Shown here: positions 26,915-36,125 of the stretch, piece by piece
Numbering within the stretch: the first letter of the stretch is position 1
How the letters are laid out: each line of letters starts with the position of its first letter
DNA from: Erysipelotrichales bacterium
Lineage (GTDB): Bacteria > Bacillota_I > Bacilli_A > Erysipelotrichales > Erysipelotrichaceae
DNA length: 64,000 nucleotides
NCBI GenBank assembly: GCA_910576855.1
Contig: CAJTJP010000001.1
Location: 62,001 to 126,000, forward strand
Direction: 5' to 3'
Notes under the pieces: generated by a model
Database searches by the model: none
Told to the model about the DNA's origin: nothing
The model's input: the letters and a program-made list of their open reading frames with translations, nothing else
Position numbers and translations under genes: made by a program

Positions 26915-26943
26915 ATTGTAACGATGAAAATGGTAAAAGTCAA
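26915..26943 (-). promoter_or_regulatory. Promoter of the TetR gene
   Basis: On the minus strand TTGACT (26938-26943), a 17-bp spacer and TACAAT (26915-26920). Confidence 0.65.
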
Positions 26944-26959
26944 TGAAAACAGAAAAAAT

Positions 26960-27039
26960 TGACTTTTGGTCATTTAATTATTGACTAATGGTCATTTTGG
27001 TGCTATACTGTCACCACCGTCATTTATGACCGATGGTCA
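26960..27039. promoter_or_regulatory. Three TetR operator copies
   Basis: A 13-bp dyad of the form TGACnnnnGGTCA occurs at 26960-26972, 26982-26994 and 27027-27039. The third, TGACCGATGGTCA, has perfect TGACC/GGTCA arms. Centres are 22 and 45 bp apart, close to whole helical turns. The second overlaps the -35 of the exporter promoter and the third lies in its leader. Confidence 0.75.
26981..27009 (+). promoter_or_regulatory. Promoter of the MMPL exporter operon
   Basis: TTGACT (26981-26986), exactly 17 bp, TATACT (27004-27009), 48 bp before the start codon and overlapped by an operator. Confidence 0.75.
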
Positions 27040-27057
27040 GTTTTGGGAGGCGAAAAG

Positions 27058-29136
27058 ATGAGAAGGTTTGGTGAATGGCTGGGAAAACAAGTGGTAAAAC
27101 ACAAATGGCTGATTGTAATCGCATCTGTGATTTTGATGGTTCCATCGATGTATGGATATATCCATACAAATATTAATTATGATATCCTTGTGTATCTGCC
27201 AAAAGACATTGAAACGATGAAAGGGCAGAAAATATTAGAGGAAGATTTTAAAATGGGGTCGTTTGCGATATGTTCCTTAGAGCATATGGCGTCCAAGGAC
27301 ATACGCACGTTGGAACAGAAAATTAAGGAAATCGAAGGTGTGCATCAGGTAATATCACCTATCGACTTTGTTGGAACGACGATTCCGCTGGAAATATTGC
27401 CGGATGATATCTCTTCCTCTTTTCAAAAAGGTGACAGTCAGTTGATGTTGGTCACATTTGAGGATTCTACAACAGCGATTGACGCAATCAGAGAAATGCG
27501 TGAAATTGTGGATGATTCTGTGAAAATAGGAGGTATGAGCGCTTCTACATTGGATACCAGTATTGTGGCGGATCAAGAGATCATAACGTATATCGCTGTG
27601 GCCGTATGTTTGGTGCTTTTGATTTTGATCATTGCGTTGGATTCGTATTTGGTGCCGCTTTTGCTTTTGGGCAACATTGGTATTGCGATTCTTTACAATA
27701 TGGGAACCAATCTGATGTTTAATGAGATCTCTTATATCACAAAGGCGATCGCTGCGGTATTACAGCTAGGTGTCACGACCGATTTTTCTATTTTCCTGTA
27801 TCATAAATATCAGTATGCAAAAACGATAAAGGGCACAAAAGAAGAAGCGATGGTGCAGGCAGTCGGCGATACGCTTGTATCAGTTTGCGGCAGTGCGCTT
27901 ACGACGGTGGCAGGGTTTTTGGCGCTGTGCATGATGCAGCTTACACTGGGAAATGATATTGGTATCGTAATGGCAAAAGGTGTTGTGATTGGTGTATGTT
28001 CCACAGTCGTCTTGTTTCCGGCAATGCTGCTTGTAAGTGATCGCTGGATAGAAAAGACGAAACATGCGGCGTGGCTTCCATCCTTCCATCATGTGCGGGA
28101 TTTCATTATTCGTTATCATCAAGCAATCTTGGTGATCGCAGTATTATGTGCGATACCGGCTGTTTATGGAAACAATCATATCAAACAGTATTACAATTTG
28201 ACCAAAGATCTTCCGCAGGATTTACAAAGCAGTATAGCGAATAAAGAGCTGAAAGAAAAGTTTGATATCGTTTCTGCGCAGATCATTTTGATTGATCGAA
28301 GTGTAAAAAACAATCAAGTGAATGAAATGATGGAAAAGATAGAAGCTTTGGACGGAGTGGAGCTTGTTTTGTCACCAACTGCGTTATCCAATTTGGCCAT
28401 ACCAGAGGAAATGATATCTGATGAACTCAAATCCATGTTTGAAAATGATCAATATGAAATGATCTTCATCAATTCAAAATATGAAACAGCGACATCAGAA
28501 TTGAATCATCAGCTTGAGCAAATTGAAACAATCGTGCGCCAATATGATGAACATGCGATTCTGGCAGGTGAAGGTCCATGTATGAAAGATATGGTCAGTA
28601 TTGCCGATGAAGACTTTCAAAGCGTCAATATCGCATCCATTGGCATTATCTTTTTGATTATGATGCTGGTGCTGAAATCATTGTCGCTACCGGTATTATT
28701 GGTCATAGGAATCGAATTGGCAATTATGGTGAATATGTCGTTTGCGTTTTATTTGGGCGATGTACTTCCGTTTGTCGCATCCATTGTGATTGGTACGATA
28801 CAGTTGGGCGCAACGATCGATTATGCAATATTGATGACGACCAAGTACTTAGAACAACGATCCTTAGGATATGATAAAAAAGAAGCGATGAAACAGGCAA
28901 TGGATCAGTCCATGCATTCAATCTTCGTATCCGGCGCATCGTTTTTCGCAGCCACCTTTGGCGTCGGCATGATTTCCAAATTGAATATGATCGCATCCTT
29001 ATGTACCTTGATGGCTAGAGGCGCTGTCATTTCTATGATTGTGGTGATTTCGCTTGTGCCGTCATTATTACTGACATTTGACACATTGATTTATAAAACA
29101 TCATTGGGATTGAATAAAAAGAAAGGAAGTAATTAA
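27058..29136 (+). CDS. MMPL/RND-family exporter
   Basis: 692 residues from the ATG at 27058, with GGGAGG upstream. Two repeated halves each hold a transmembrane helix, an extracytoplasmic loop (about 35-170 and 380-530) and five further helices, the RND/MMPL fold. Conserved intramembrane stretches include LGVTTDFSIFLYHKY and its second-half counterpart LGATIDYAILMTTKY, whose Asp residues carry the proton relay. It probably exports lipids or amphiphilic drugs by proton exchange. One base separates it from the next gene. Confidence 0.92.
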   Translation: MRRFGEWLGKQVVKHKWLIVIASVILMVPSMYGYIHTNINYDILVYLPKDIETMKGQKILEEDFKMGSFAICSLEHMASKDIRTLEQKIKEIEGVHQVISPIDFVGTTIPLEILPDDISSSFQKGDSQLMLVTFEDSTTAIDAIREMREIVDDSVKIGGMSASTLDTSIVADQEIITYIAVAVCLVLLILIIALDSYLVPLLLLGNIGIAILYNMGTNLMFNEISYITKAIAAVLQLGVTTDFSIFLYHKYQYAKTIKGTKEEAMVQAVGDTLVSVCGSALTTVAGFLALCMMQLTLGNDIGIVMAKGVVIGVCSTVVLFPAMLLVSDRWIEKTKHAAWLPSFHHVRDFIIRYHQAILVIAVLCAIPAVYGNNHIKQYYNLTKDLPQDLQSSIANKELKEKFDIVSAQIILIDRSVKNNQVNEMMEKIEALDGVELVLSPTALSNLAIPEEMISDELKSMFENDQYEMIFINSKYETATSELNHQLEQIETIVRQYDEHAILAGEGPCMKDMVSIADEDFQSVNIASIGIIFLIMMLVLKSLSLPVLLVIGIELAIMVNMSFAFYLGDVLPFVASIVIGTIQLGATIDYAILMTTKYLEQRSLGYDKKEAMKQAMDQSMHSIFVSGASFFAATFGVGMISKLNMIASLCTLMARGAVISMIVVISLVPSLLLTFDTLIYKTSLGLNKKKGSN

Positions 29137-29137
29137 G

Positions 29138-30769
29138 ATGAAACACACAAAGAAAATGGGCGCTGTATGCATCATCAGCGCGCTCATGATGAGCAATGTA
29201 CTACCTGTATCCGCATATGAAAAAGAAGAAACGATTTATGCAAAACTGGACGCGGAAGGCAATGAAATTACCACGATTGCATCGGAACACCTCAAAAGTG
29301 ATCAAGAAAAGAAAATAGAAGATAAATCCAGTTTAACGGATATCTTTAATGTGAACGGCGAAGAAACATTTACCCAAAAAGGAGAATCACTCGTATGGGA
29401 CAATAAAGGAAAAGATATTTATTATCAAGGCAAAACGAATCAACAGCTGCCAATTTCCATGCATATCACCTATCAATTAAACGGAAAAGAAAAAACAATT
29501 GATCAGATGATGCATCAAAAAGGTAAAGTGGATATTCGCATACGCTATGAAAACCATGAAACAAAAACGATCAATGGCACCCAAATGCCGGTACCGTTTG
29601 TGGTCACTGCGATAACGATGCTTCCAACAAGCAAAAACAGCGCCGTCAACGTGACCAATGGAAAAGTTATTTCCAACGGATCCAATTATATTGCGGCAGC
29701 CATAGCGGCGCCTGGTTTGGATCAAGTATTCTCATCAACGGATATAAATCTCAATGAAATCACGATTTCCTATGAAACAGATTCCTTTGAACTTTATTCG
29801 ATCTATGCGGTTGCGACCCCATCTTTGTTGGCAGAAGGCGATCTGAACATATTTGATCAAATGGACGATGGTTTCTCCATGATGGATGTATTTGTTTCTT
29901 CCTATGATCAAATCAAAAAAGGTGGTGCAGCACTGCGAGAGGGTACCAATGAATTGAATGGAAAATATCAGCTGTTTCACAATGGTATATCACAAATGGA
30001 TACGAAATCACAAGATTTGATGCAAGGAGTCAATACATTAAATGGTGGCACACAGTCATTGTCCACGCATTTGGAGGAACTTGATCGCGGCATTCAAGAT
30101 GTCAATGCGAATTCAGAAGCACTGCGTCTTGGCGCAACACAAATCTTGAACACATCGATTCAAAGCTGTAACGGGCAGTTATCACCTTTATTGACACAGC
30201 TTCATCAAATAGATGCGCATGTTCCTATGGAAATCACAGTGGACAATTATCAACAGGTATTTGGGACCATCTTGAATGATTATGCCGCAATGCCGCAAGT
30301 AGCGCCGTTTGTAAATCAAATCAAGCAGGCACAGGCAACGATTGATTCACTTCATCAATATGAGCAAGGCGTGATGCGCTATACAGACGGTGTCAAGCAG
30401 ATCAGTGAAAATAGCAACAAACTTTCACATGGTGCGAAAGAATTATTTAAAGGCAGTGAAAAATTGAAACAAGGCTGTTTAAAACTTTTGGCGGGTATCA
30501 AAGAACTCACGATCCAATCATCACGCATACAAGGCGCAACAGCACAGTTATCGCAAGGTTCTAAAGAATTGTATGAAGGCATGGTCGCATTCGATCAAGA
30601 AGGCATTCAGAAATTGCATCATTTGATTCAAGGCAGTTTAAAAACAGATATGGAACATATGAAAGATTTGAAAACAATTAGTGAAGATTATCAGACGTTT
30701 ACAGGTTTGAAAGAGGGCGTCAAAGGATCTACAAAATTTATTATGATTGTAGAATCCAGAAAACAATAA
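29138..30769 (+). CDS. Secreted MMPL-partner protein with coiled-coil repeats
   Basis: 543 residues. The signal peptide (1-27) ends with VLPVSAY. An extracytoplasmic beta-rich part is followed by a long helical region with repeated LxxGxxxL steps (GTNELNGKYQ, GVNTLNGGTQ, GAKELFKGSEK, GSKELYEG), as in the YhgE/heptad-repeat proteins that accompany MMPL exporters in Bacillota. It may act as a periplasm-like adaptor. A C-terminal membrane helix is not evident. Co-transcribed with the exporter. Confidence 0.75.
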   Translation: MKHTKKMGAVCIISALMMSNVLPVSAYEKEETIYAKLDAEGNEITTIASEHLKSDQEKKIEDKSSLTDIFNVNGEETFTQKGESLVWDNKGKDIYYQGKTNQQLPISMHITYQLNGKEKTIDQMMHQKGKVDIRIRYENHETKTINGTQMPVPFVVTAITMLPTSKNSAVNVTNGKVISNGSNYIAAAIAAPGLDQVFSSTDINLNEITISYETDSFELYSIYAVATPSLLAEGDLNIFDQMDDGFSMMDVFVSSYDQIKKGGAALREGTNELNGKYQLFHNGISQMDTKSQDLMQGVNTLNGGTQSLSTHLEELDRGIQDVNANSEALRLGATQILNTSIQSCNGQLSPLLTQLHQIDAHVPMEITVDNYQQVFGTILNDYAAMPQVAPFVNQIKQAQATIDSLHQYEQGVMRYTDGVKQISENSNKLSHGAKELFKGSEKLKQGCLKLLAGIKELTIQSSRIQGATAQLSQGSKELYEGMVAFDQEGIQKLHHLIQGSLKTDMEHMKDLKTISEDYQTFTGLKEGVKGSTKFIMIVESRKQ

Positions 30770-30810
30770 GCATTCAAAACGCAGACAATCATATGTGAAT
30801 TGTAAGATAA

Positions 30811-30844
30811 AAATGTAGACAAAAAAACATGTCTACATTTTTTA
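30811..30844 (+). terminator. Terminator of the MMPL operon
   Basis: AAATGTAGACA (30811-30821) and TGTCTACATTT (30830-30840), perfect 11-bp arms with trailing T's. It may coincide with an insertion-sequence end. Confidence 0.7.
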
Positions 30845-30869
30845 TAATAAACTTGGAGGTATCACAATA

Positions 30870-31181
30870 TGGCAAGGAAAAGAACCAAACAGGTATCGGA
30901 CAAAAGAAGAAAAATTAAAATCGATAAAAGATATTTTCAATGGTGAACCTTCGGTACAAGTTGCCAAAAAATATGAACTATCTGGTAGGATGCTAAGAAA
31001 TTGGATTATCAAATATAATAAATACGGAGCATCATCTTTAGAAAATAAAAAGAAACTTAGAAATCCTTTATGCAAATATGCAAATAGAAAAAACGTAACT
31101 AGATCATCAGCGCTACGTTTTGTTTTGTCAAAGACGTATGAAAAAAAGAAAAAGAGGAATACTGAAAAGGAAAGACCGTAA
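30870..31181 (+). pseudogene. IS3-family OrfA-like transposase remnant
   Basis: After GGAGG and ATG the first frame soon stops, but a second frame reads YRTKEEKLKSIKDIFNGE, then VAKKYELSGRMLRNWI and YNKYGASSLENKKKLRNP. This is the typical helix-turn-helix OrfA of IS150/IS3 elements. A frameshift in the A-rich start and the absence of orfB show that it is dead. It lies at the right end of the inserted segment. Confidence 0.65.
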
Positions 31182-31208
31182 GAGAAATGTCAAAAATGTG
31201 CTATGACT

Positions 31209-31421
31209 TTTAATGATGAAAATGCGATTGAAATGCTGGAAAAATAGTTGAGTATGGATATGCACATCGGTTATGATGTATGGAAACAAGAATGGTGCGA
31301 TTTACATGCGCAAGGGGTGGTTGATCCGGCAAAGGTTGTTATCCAGGCGCTGCATAATGCAGTTTTGGTAACCGGATTATTGATTCGCTGTGATGTAGCG
31401 ATTACCCTTACACAAAAGTAA
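31209..31421 (+). pseudogene. 3' remnant of a second groEL-like copy
   Basis: About 210 bp align with the last 70 codons of the GroEL paralogue (DENAIEMLEK, stop, LSMDMHIGYDVWKQEW, VVDPAKVVIQALHNAV). An internal TAG and no upstream part make it a relic. By eye it is clearly diverged (roughly one base in five) from 25480-25680, so it is not a fresh duplication. Confidence 0.8.
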
Positions 31422-31442
31422 AAGTCACAGAAATGTGACTTT
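31421..31442 (+). terminator. Hairpin between the groEL remnant and patatin
   Basis: AAAGTCACA / TGTGACTTT followed by TTTTG. Confidence 0.65.
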
Positions 31443-31491
31443 TTTTGTAGCGCAAACAGGAACAATGCATAGGATAAAACGGGTGAGGCAA

Positions 31492-32457
31492 ATGCCACGA
31501 TGTAACGGCGTTTTAGAAGGGGGAGGCGTCAAAGGCATCGGACATGTCGGTGCGATACAGGCGCTGGAACAGGCAGGCTATCAATTTCATCGTGTTGCCG
31601 GCTCCAGTGCCGGTGCCATCGTTGCCGCATTAGTTGCGGCAGGCTATCACGGGGATGAAATGGCCGAGCTGATGAAAACACTCGACTATATGAAATTTAA
31701 GCAGACCGATTTCTTAGATCGTCTCGGTGCCGCAGGGAAAGCCTTAAGTATTTTATTTCATTACGGAATCTACAGCGCAGCTTATTTGGAAGAATGGCTG
31801 AATGAGCTGTTAATGAAAAAGCATGTTGCCTGTTTTCGTGATGTGAAGGCAGCGGACGGTACTTATCGCTTGCAGGTAACGAGTGTAGATTTAACGACAC
31901 AGGAGCTGTTGGTCTTGCCGCAGGATCTGCGTAAATTTCATATCGATATTGATTCTTTTCCAATTGCCGCGGCAGTCAGAATGAGCATGAGCATTCCGAT
32001 TTTTTATGAGCCTTATTTACTGAAGGATCAAAACGGCAATGTGCATTATCTAGTTGACGGCGGCTTATTGAGTAATTATCCGATCAATCTGTTAGATGAC
32101 GGCACGAAGCCGTTAAAGATACCGACTATCGGCTTTCAGTTTTGTAAAGACAGTGATTGCTCGATTACTGCGAAACCGTGTAATACAATTATTGATTATG
32201 TGAAGCTGATAATCTCTACATTGCTGGATGCTTATGATAATGATCAAATCGAAAAGGCAAAGGGAAATCGTGACCGCTCCATACGAATATCATCTGCGAT
32301 TACAATAAACGGTGATAAAAAAAATATCAGCACAACAGATTTTGATATTACAGAGACTGAAAGTGAAGCATTGTATCAAAACGGCATACAGGCTGCTCAG
32401 CATTTCTTAAAGCATTGGAATTTTGATAATTGGAAAAGAAAATATCGGAATAGCTGA
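31492..32457 (+). CDS. Patatin-like phospholipase
   Basis: 321 residues from the ATG at 31492 (GTGAGG just upstream; an ATG at 31465 is also possible). All active-site parts are present: oxyanion loop GGGVKGIGH (about 10-18), nucleophile elbow GSSAG (Ser near 43), and catalytic Asp in DGG near 205. Patatins hydrolyse acyl groups from lipids at the membrane. No signal peptide, so it is cytoplasmic. It is the intact copy in a locus with GroEL and Clp paralogues. Confidence 0.9.
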   Translation: MPRCNGVLEGGGVKGIGHVGAIQALEQAGYQFHRVAGSSAGAIVAALVAAGYHGDEMAELMKTLDYMKFKQTDFLDRLGAAGKALSILFHYGIYSAAYLEEWLNELLMKKHVACFRDVKAADGTYRLQVTSVDLTTQELLVLPQDLRKFHIDIDSFPIAAAVRMSMSIPIFYEPYLLKDQNGNVHYLVDGGLLSNYPINLLDDGTKPLKIPTIGFQFCKDSDCSITAKPCNTIIDYVKLIISTLLDAYDNDQIEKAKGNRDRSIRISSAITINGDKKNISTTDFDITETESEALYQNGIQAAQHFLKHWNFDNWKRKYRNS

Positions 32458-32458
32458 A

Positions 32459-32487
32459 AAGATGCAAAAATCTGCATCTTTTTTTAT
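32459..32487 (+). terminator. Terminator after patatin
   Basis: GATGCA / TGCATC arms followed by TTTTTTT. Confidence 0.8.
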
Positions 32488-32662
32488 CATTGTATGAAAA
32501 TTCGCCATGATGATACAAAATAGGAAATAAACGGAAGTGAATCAGCAAAAAAAGCTTTAAAATACTCGATGAAACAGAAAACGCTTAAAAAGAAAAAGAA
32601 AAATCGGATATCACAGCGTTTTTTTTCATATGCTAGTAGTAGCATGAAAGGAGTGTGGTTAG

Positions 32663-34600
32663 ATGAAATATCGCTTTCACAAACAAGTATCAATGATAAT
32701 GAAGGACGCTGCCAATGAGGCAAAAGATATGGGCAATAATTATGTGGGAAGTGAGCATGTACTATTGGCACTTTTAAAGGATACAACCACCAATTTCGCC
32801 AAAATACTGGCGAAGCAGGGAATCTATTATTATCAGCTGAAGGAGGATCTGATGGTGCTTTTCGGTCTGCGCGAAAAAAGCATCAAGGAAATTCAGGTCA
32901 CGCAGGTCGTTGACGATATTTTGGAACGCAGTCATAAACAGATGCAGGAACAGAAACAGAATGCAATTACTGCCGATATGCTTGCATTGGCACTGTTAAA
33001 AACGGACAGCTGTGTGGCAAATGAAATTCTTTTGCGCTACGATGTGGATTTAAAGGAGCTGCAGCTTGAGCTGGGCGGAAGTGAAACAAGCGAGCTCGAT
33101 AAAATTGCGGAGCTGCGTAATTTGAATACATGTAAAAACAATCGTGATATCGTCGGCAGAAACCAAGAGCTGGAGCTTATGATTTCCGTTTTATCGCGCA
33201 AGGAAAAGGCAAATCCGCTGTTAATCGGTGAGCCCGGTGTCGGTAAAACGGCTTTGGTTGAAAAATTAGCGGGAATGATTGCCGAAAAGCAAGTAAGTGA
33301 GGAACTTCAAAACGCAGTGATTTATGAGCTGCATTTGAATTCTCTTGTCGCAGGTACGAAATATCGCGGTGATTTTGAGGAAAAGATACAAAACTTGATT
33401 CAAACGCTGGAAAAGCATCCGAATGTGATTTTATTTATCGATGAAATTCATCAGATGATCGGCGCCGGAAAAAGTGAAGGAAGCATTGATGTATCAAGCG
33501 TATTAAAGCCGTATTTGGCTCGCGGTGTAATCAAGTGCATCGGCGCAACTACCTTGGATGAATATGAAAAATACATTGAAAAGGATCGAGCCTTAGAACG
33601 ACGCTTTCAAATCATATATGTGAAGGAGCCTGATAAGCTGACATGTGAAACGATGATCATCAGTAAAATTGACGAATATGAAGCCTTTCATCAAGTAACG
33701 ATTCCGCAAAAAATCATACATCAGATGATTGAATACTGTGATTATTATATGCCGCAGCGTAAATTTCCCGATAAGGCAATCGATGTGCTTGATTTATCCT
33801 GTGTACACGCAAAGCGCTTAAAGGATAAAACTGTTGATGACAGCATTGTACGTAAGGTCATTGAACAGCTGACAGCGATTCCGTTAGAATCTAACGATCG
33901 CTTGTGTGCCGTAAGACATCGCTTAGAGGAACGCATCGTTTCTCAGCGATCAATCATTGAGCGATTGATGCGCCAGCTGTCATGGATCGAACAGGGGGTT
34001 ATCTGTGATCGTCCCTTAGGAGTTTGGCTGTTTTGCGGCGATTCCTGCTGCGGTAAGAAAACAGTCATGAAGGAATTCACACGTGCGTATTTTAATCAAG
34101 AGGAGCTCTTAGAGCTTGATATAAGCACAATGGAAAGCTCCTTGCCGCATGTATTGTCTAAAATCAAGCATAATCCGTATACGACGATTCATATTGCCAA
34201 TCTGCATACTGCTTCCTTGAATACGCTGCAGTTTTTAAGACAGTCAATCAGTAAAGGATTTATTGAAATTCAAAATCAGAAAATCGATTTACGTCATTCG
34301 ATTATCATAATGAGCGGCGATTTTAAGCCGGCTGCCCAAAATACACTTCGCTTTGCGGAAAATCAAACCTACGAACAGCTTTTGGAGAAACAGCTGGGTA
34401 AAGAGTTTATGGAAATCTTTGATGAAATCTTCTGTTTTGAAGCACTTGATGAAAATGCAAAGCTTTCGATATTGCGACAGGAAACAAAAAACTGGCGCAG
34501 AATACCGGATATGACGATGCTGAAAAATGCACTGTCACAGACTGATACATTGACGCATGCGTTAAAAATGCTGCGCTTTGGAATGATTCATTCAAATTGA
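32663..34600 (+). CDS. Clp/Hsp100 ATPase paralogue with degenerate second AAA module
   Basis: 645 residues against about 810 for ClpC. The N-domain is at about 1-140 (NYVGSEHVLLALL). AAA-1 has intact Walker A GEPGVGKT near 189-196 and Walker B ILFIDEIH near 256. The second AAA module is recognisable but inactive-looking: Walker A is GDSCCGKKT, and the Walker B DEIEKAH position reads ANLHTAS, although flanking RHSIIIMSG still aligns. No ClpP-binding LGF/IGF/VGF tripeptide is seen. It is probably a remodeller working without ClpP. Confidence 0.85.
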   Translation: MKYRFHKQVSMIMKDAANEAKDMGNNYVGSEHVLLALLKDTTTNFAKILAKQGIYYYQLKEDLMVLFGLREKSIKEIQVTQVVDDILERSHKQMQEQKQNAITADMLALALLKTDSCVANEILLRYDVDLKELQLELGGSETSELDKIAELRNLNTCKNNRDIVGRNQELELMISVLSRKEKANPLLIGEPGVGKTALVEKLAGMIAEKQVSEELQNAVIYELHLNSLVAGTKYRGDFEEKIQNLIQTLEKHPNVILFIDEIHQMIGAGKSEGSIDVSSVLKPYLARGVIKCIGATTLDEYEKYIEKDRALERRFQIIYVKEPDKLTCETMIISKIDEYEAFHQVTIPQKIIHQMIEYCDYYMPQRKFPDKAIDVLDLSCVHAKRLKDKTVDDSIVRKVIEQLTAIPLESNDRLCAVRHRLEERIVSQRSIIERLMRQLSWIEQGVICDRPLGVWLFCGDSCCGKKTVMKEFTRAYFNQEELLELDISTMESSLPHVLSKIKHNPYTTIHIANLHTASLNTLQFLRQSISKGFIEIQNQKIDLRHSIIIMSGDFKPAAQNTLRFAENQTYEQLLEKQLGKEFMEIFDEIFCFEALDENAKLSILRQETKNWRRIPDMTMLKNALSQTDTLTHALKMLRFGMIHSN

Positions 34601-34629
34601 AAGAGAAAGCAATTCACTCTTTCTTTTTT
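34599..34629 (+). terminator. Terminator after the Clp paralogue
   Basis: GAAAGAG / CTCTTTC arms followed by TTTTTTT. Confidence 0.75.
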
Positions 34630-34688
34630 TGCTTATAGGAAGCGGCATGAAAATATGATAAAATAGAGGGGAAAGGCAGGTGGTAATT

Positions 34689-34760
34689 GTGAAATCTAAG
34701 CATGTTTTAACGGAAAGAAATGCAGATGAGGATCACATACCACTTGGATACAAGCGGTAG
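34689..34760 (+). CDS. Possible leader peptide upstream of mgtE
   Basis: A 23-codon frame from GTG at 34689 with GCAGGTGG upstream, ending TAG 24 bp before the mgtE start. It contains an acidic run and a proline (NADEDHIP). Small acidic/proline leader peptides control Mg2+ transporters in enterobacteria by ribosome destabilisation. A similar role here is only a hypothesis. Confidence 0.35.
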   Translation: MKSKHVLTERNADEDHIPLGYKR

Positions 34761-34784
34761 GATCCTTCCGAAGGGAGGAATACT

Positions 34785-36125
34785 ATGAAGCGTAAAATTA
34801 CAAATGAAGAATTGAAGCAGCTGCTTCTGCACGGAAGCGAGGATGAAATCAAAGCGATAATTACAGATATTCATCCGGTCGTTATTCTTGATTTGATTCA
34901 TGAGAATGAGGACTCTGCTTCGGCGTTATTGGCGCATTTATCCGATGAGGTTATTGCGGATATCGTTGAGGAAGAAGATGATGAGGATAAATACGAGCTG
35001 TTGAAGCTGTTTTCCGATGTCAAGCAAAAGCATATATTAGAGGAAATGTCTAATGATGAAGTAACAGATTTATTAGGTGAGCTGAAGGACGAGGAGCAGC
35101 AGGAGCTTTTGGCAAAGCTGAGCAGTGAGGATCGTCAAGATATCAAGGAGCTTATGTGCTATGCTGAGGACAGCGCGGGCGGCTTGATGACAACGGAGTT
35201 TATTTCGATCCGCGCAAAAAATACAGTGCGCCAAACACTTGAATATTTACAGCGGAATACCGATGGAGAAACTGCATATTATCTGTATGTTACCGATCGT
35301 CAAAATGTGCTGAAGGGCGTAGTTTCGCTCAGAGATATTGTCAGCAGTACCTTTGATACGAATATGCTTGAAATCACTAATCCCAATGTGATCAGTGTTC
35401 GTTATGACGAGGATCAGGAAGCGGTATGGAAACAGTTTGAAAAGTACGGCTTTGTTATGATGCCGGTCGTTGATGAGGAAAATCATATGCTCGGCATTAT
35501 TACCGTTGATGATATTATGGATGTCATTCAAGAGGAAACGACAGAGGATATCAACCGTTTGGGTCAGGTAGGCAAGGAGGAGCGCATCGATTCACAGCTG
35601 TTTGAATCCTTAAGATCACGTTTGCCGTGGCTTGTGATCAATTTGTTTACGGCTGTCATGGCGGCAGCGGTCATTTCCTTGTTTGAAGGCACGATTTCAC
35701 AAGTCGTTTCATTGGCGACGATCATGCCGATTGTTACAGGTATGGGCGGCAATGCCGGAACGCAGTCGCTTACCATCGTGGTGCGCGGCTTATCGTTGGG
35801 TGAGCTGACAAAGGAAAATGCGGTAAGCATATTGGCAAAGGAAGTCGGTGTCGGCTTATTCAGCGGCATCGTGATCGGCGTCTTGATTGCGGTCGGCGCA
35901 ATGCTGTTTGAACGCAATCCGATGTTCGGCCTTGTGACCGGAGCCGCGATGTTTTTAAATATGATATTAGCCAATATTGCCGGTTACTTTATTCCTGTCT
36001 TATTGGAAAAATGTCATGTCGATCCGGCACTTGCCTCCGGTGTATTTGTCACGACGGTAACCGATGTATTGGGCTTCTTGTTTTTTCTCGGCTTGGCTAC
36101 GCTGGCACTGCCGTATTTATTATGA
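34785..36125 (+). CDS. mgtE: Magnesium transporter MgtE
   Basis: 446 residues: an N-terminal superhelical domain (about 1-125), two CBS domains (about 130-255, e.g. SVRYDEDQEAVWKQFEKYGF and MLGIITVDDIMDVI) and five transmembrane helices from about 280 with the pore signature TGMGGNAGTQSL. MgtE is a Mg2+-gated channel-like importer. It follows a possible leader peptide and overlaps the next gene by ATGA. Confidence 0.94.
   Translation: MKRKITNEELKQLLLHGSEDEIKAIITDIHPVVILDLIHENEDSASALLAHLSDEVIADIVEEEDDEDKYELLKLFSDVKQKHILEEMSNDEVTDLLGELKDEEQQELLAKLSSEDRQDIKELMCYAEDSAGGLMTTEFISIRAKNTVRQTLEYLQRNTDGETAYYLYVTDRQNVLKGVVSLRDIVSSTFDTNMLEITNPNVISVRYDEDQEAVWKQFEKYGFVMMPVVDEENHMLGIITVDDIMDVIQEETTEDINRLGQVGKEERIDSQLFESLRSRLPWLVINLFTAVMAAAVISLFEGTISQVVSLATIMPIVTGMGGNAGTQSLTIVVRGLSLGELTKENAVSILAKEVGVGLFSGIVIGVLIAVGAMLFERNPMFGLVTGAAMFLNMILANIAGYFIPVLLEKCHVDPALASGVFVTTVTDVLGFLFFLGLATLALPYLL

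Noticed and set aside
30811-31181. Complete insertion sequence
   Set aside because: Only a frameshifted OrfA-like part is present, with no orfB and no matching right inverted repeat seen.
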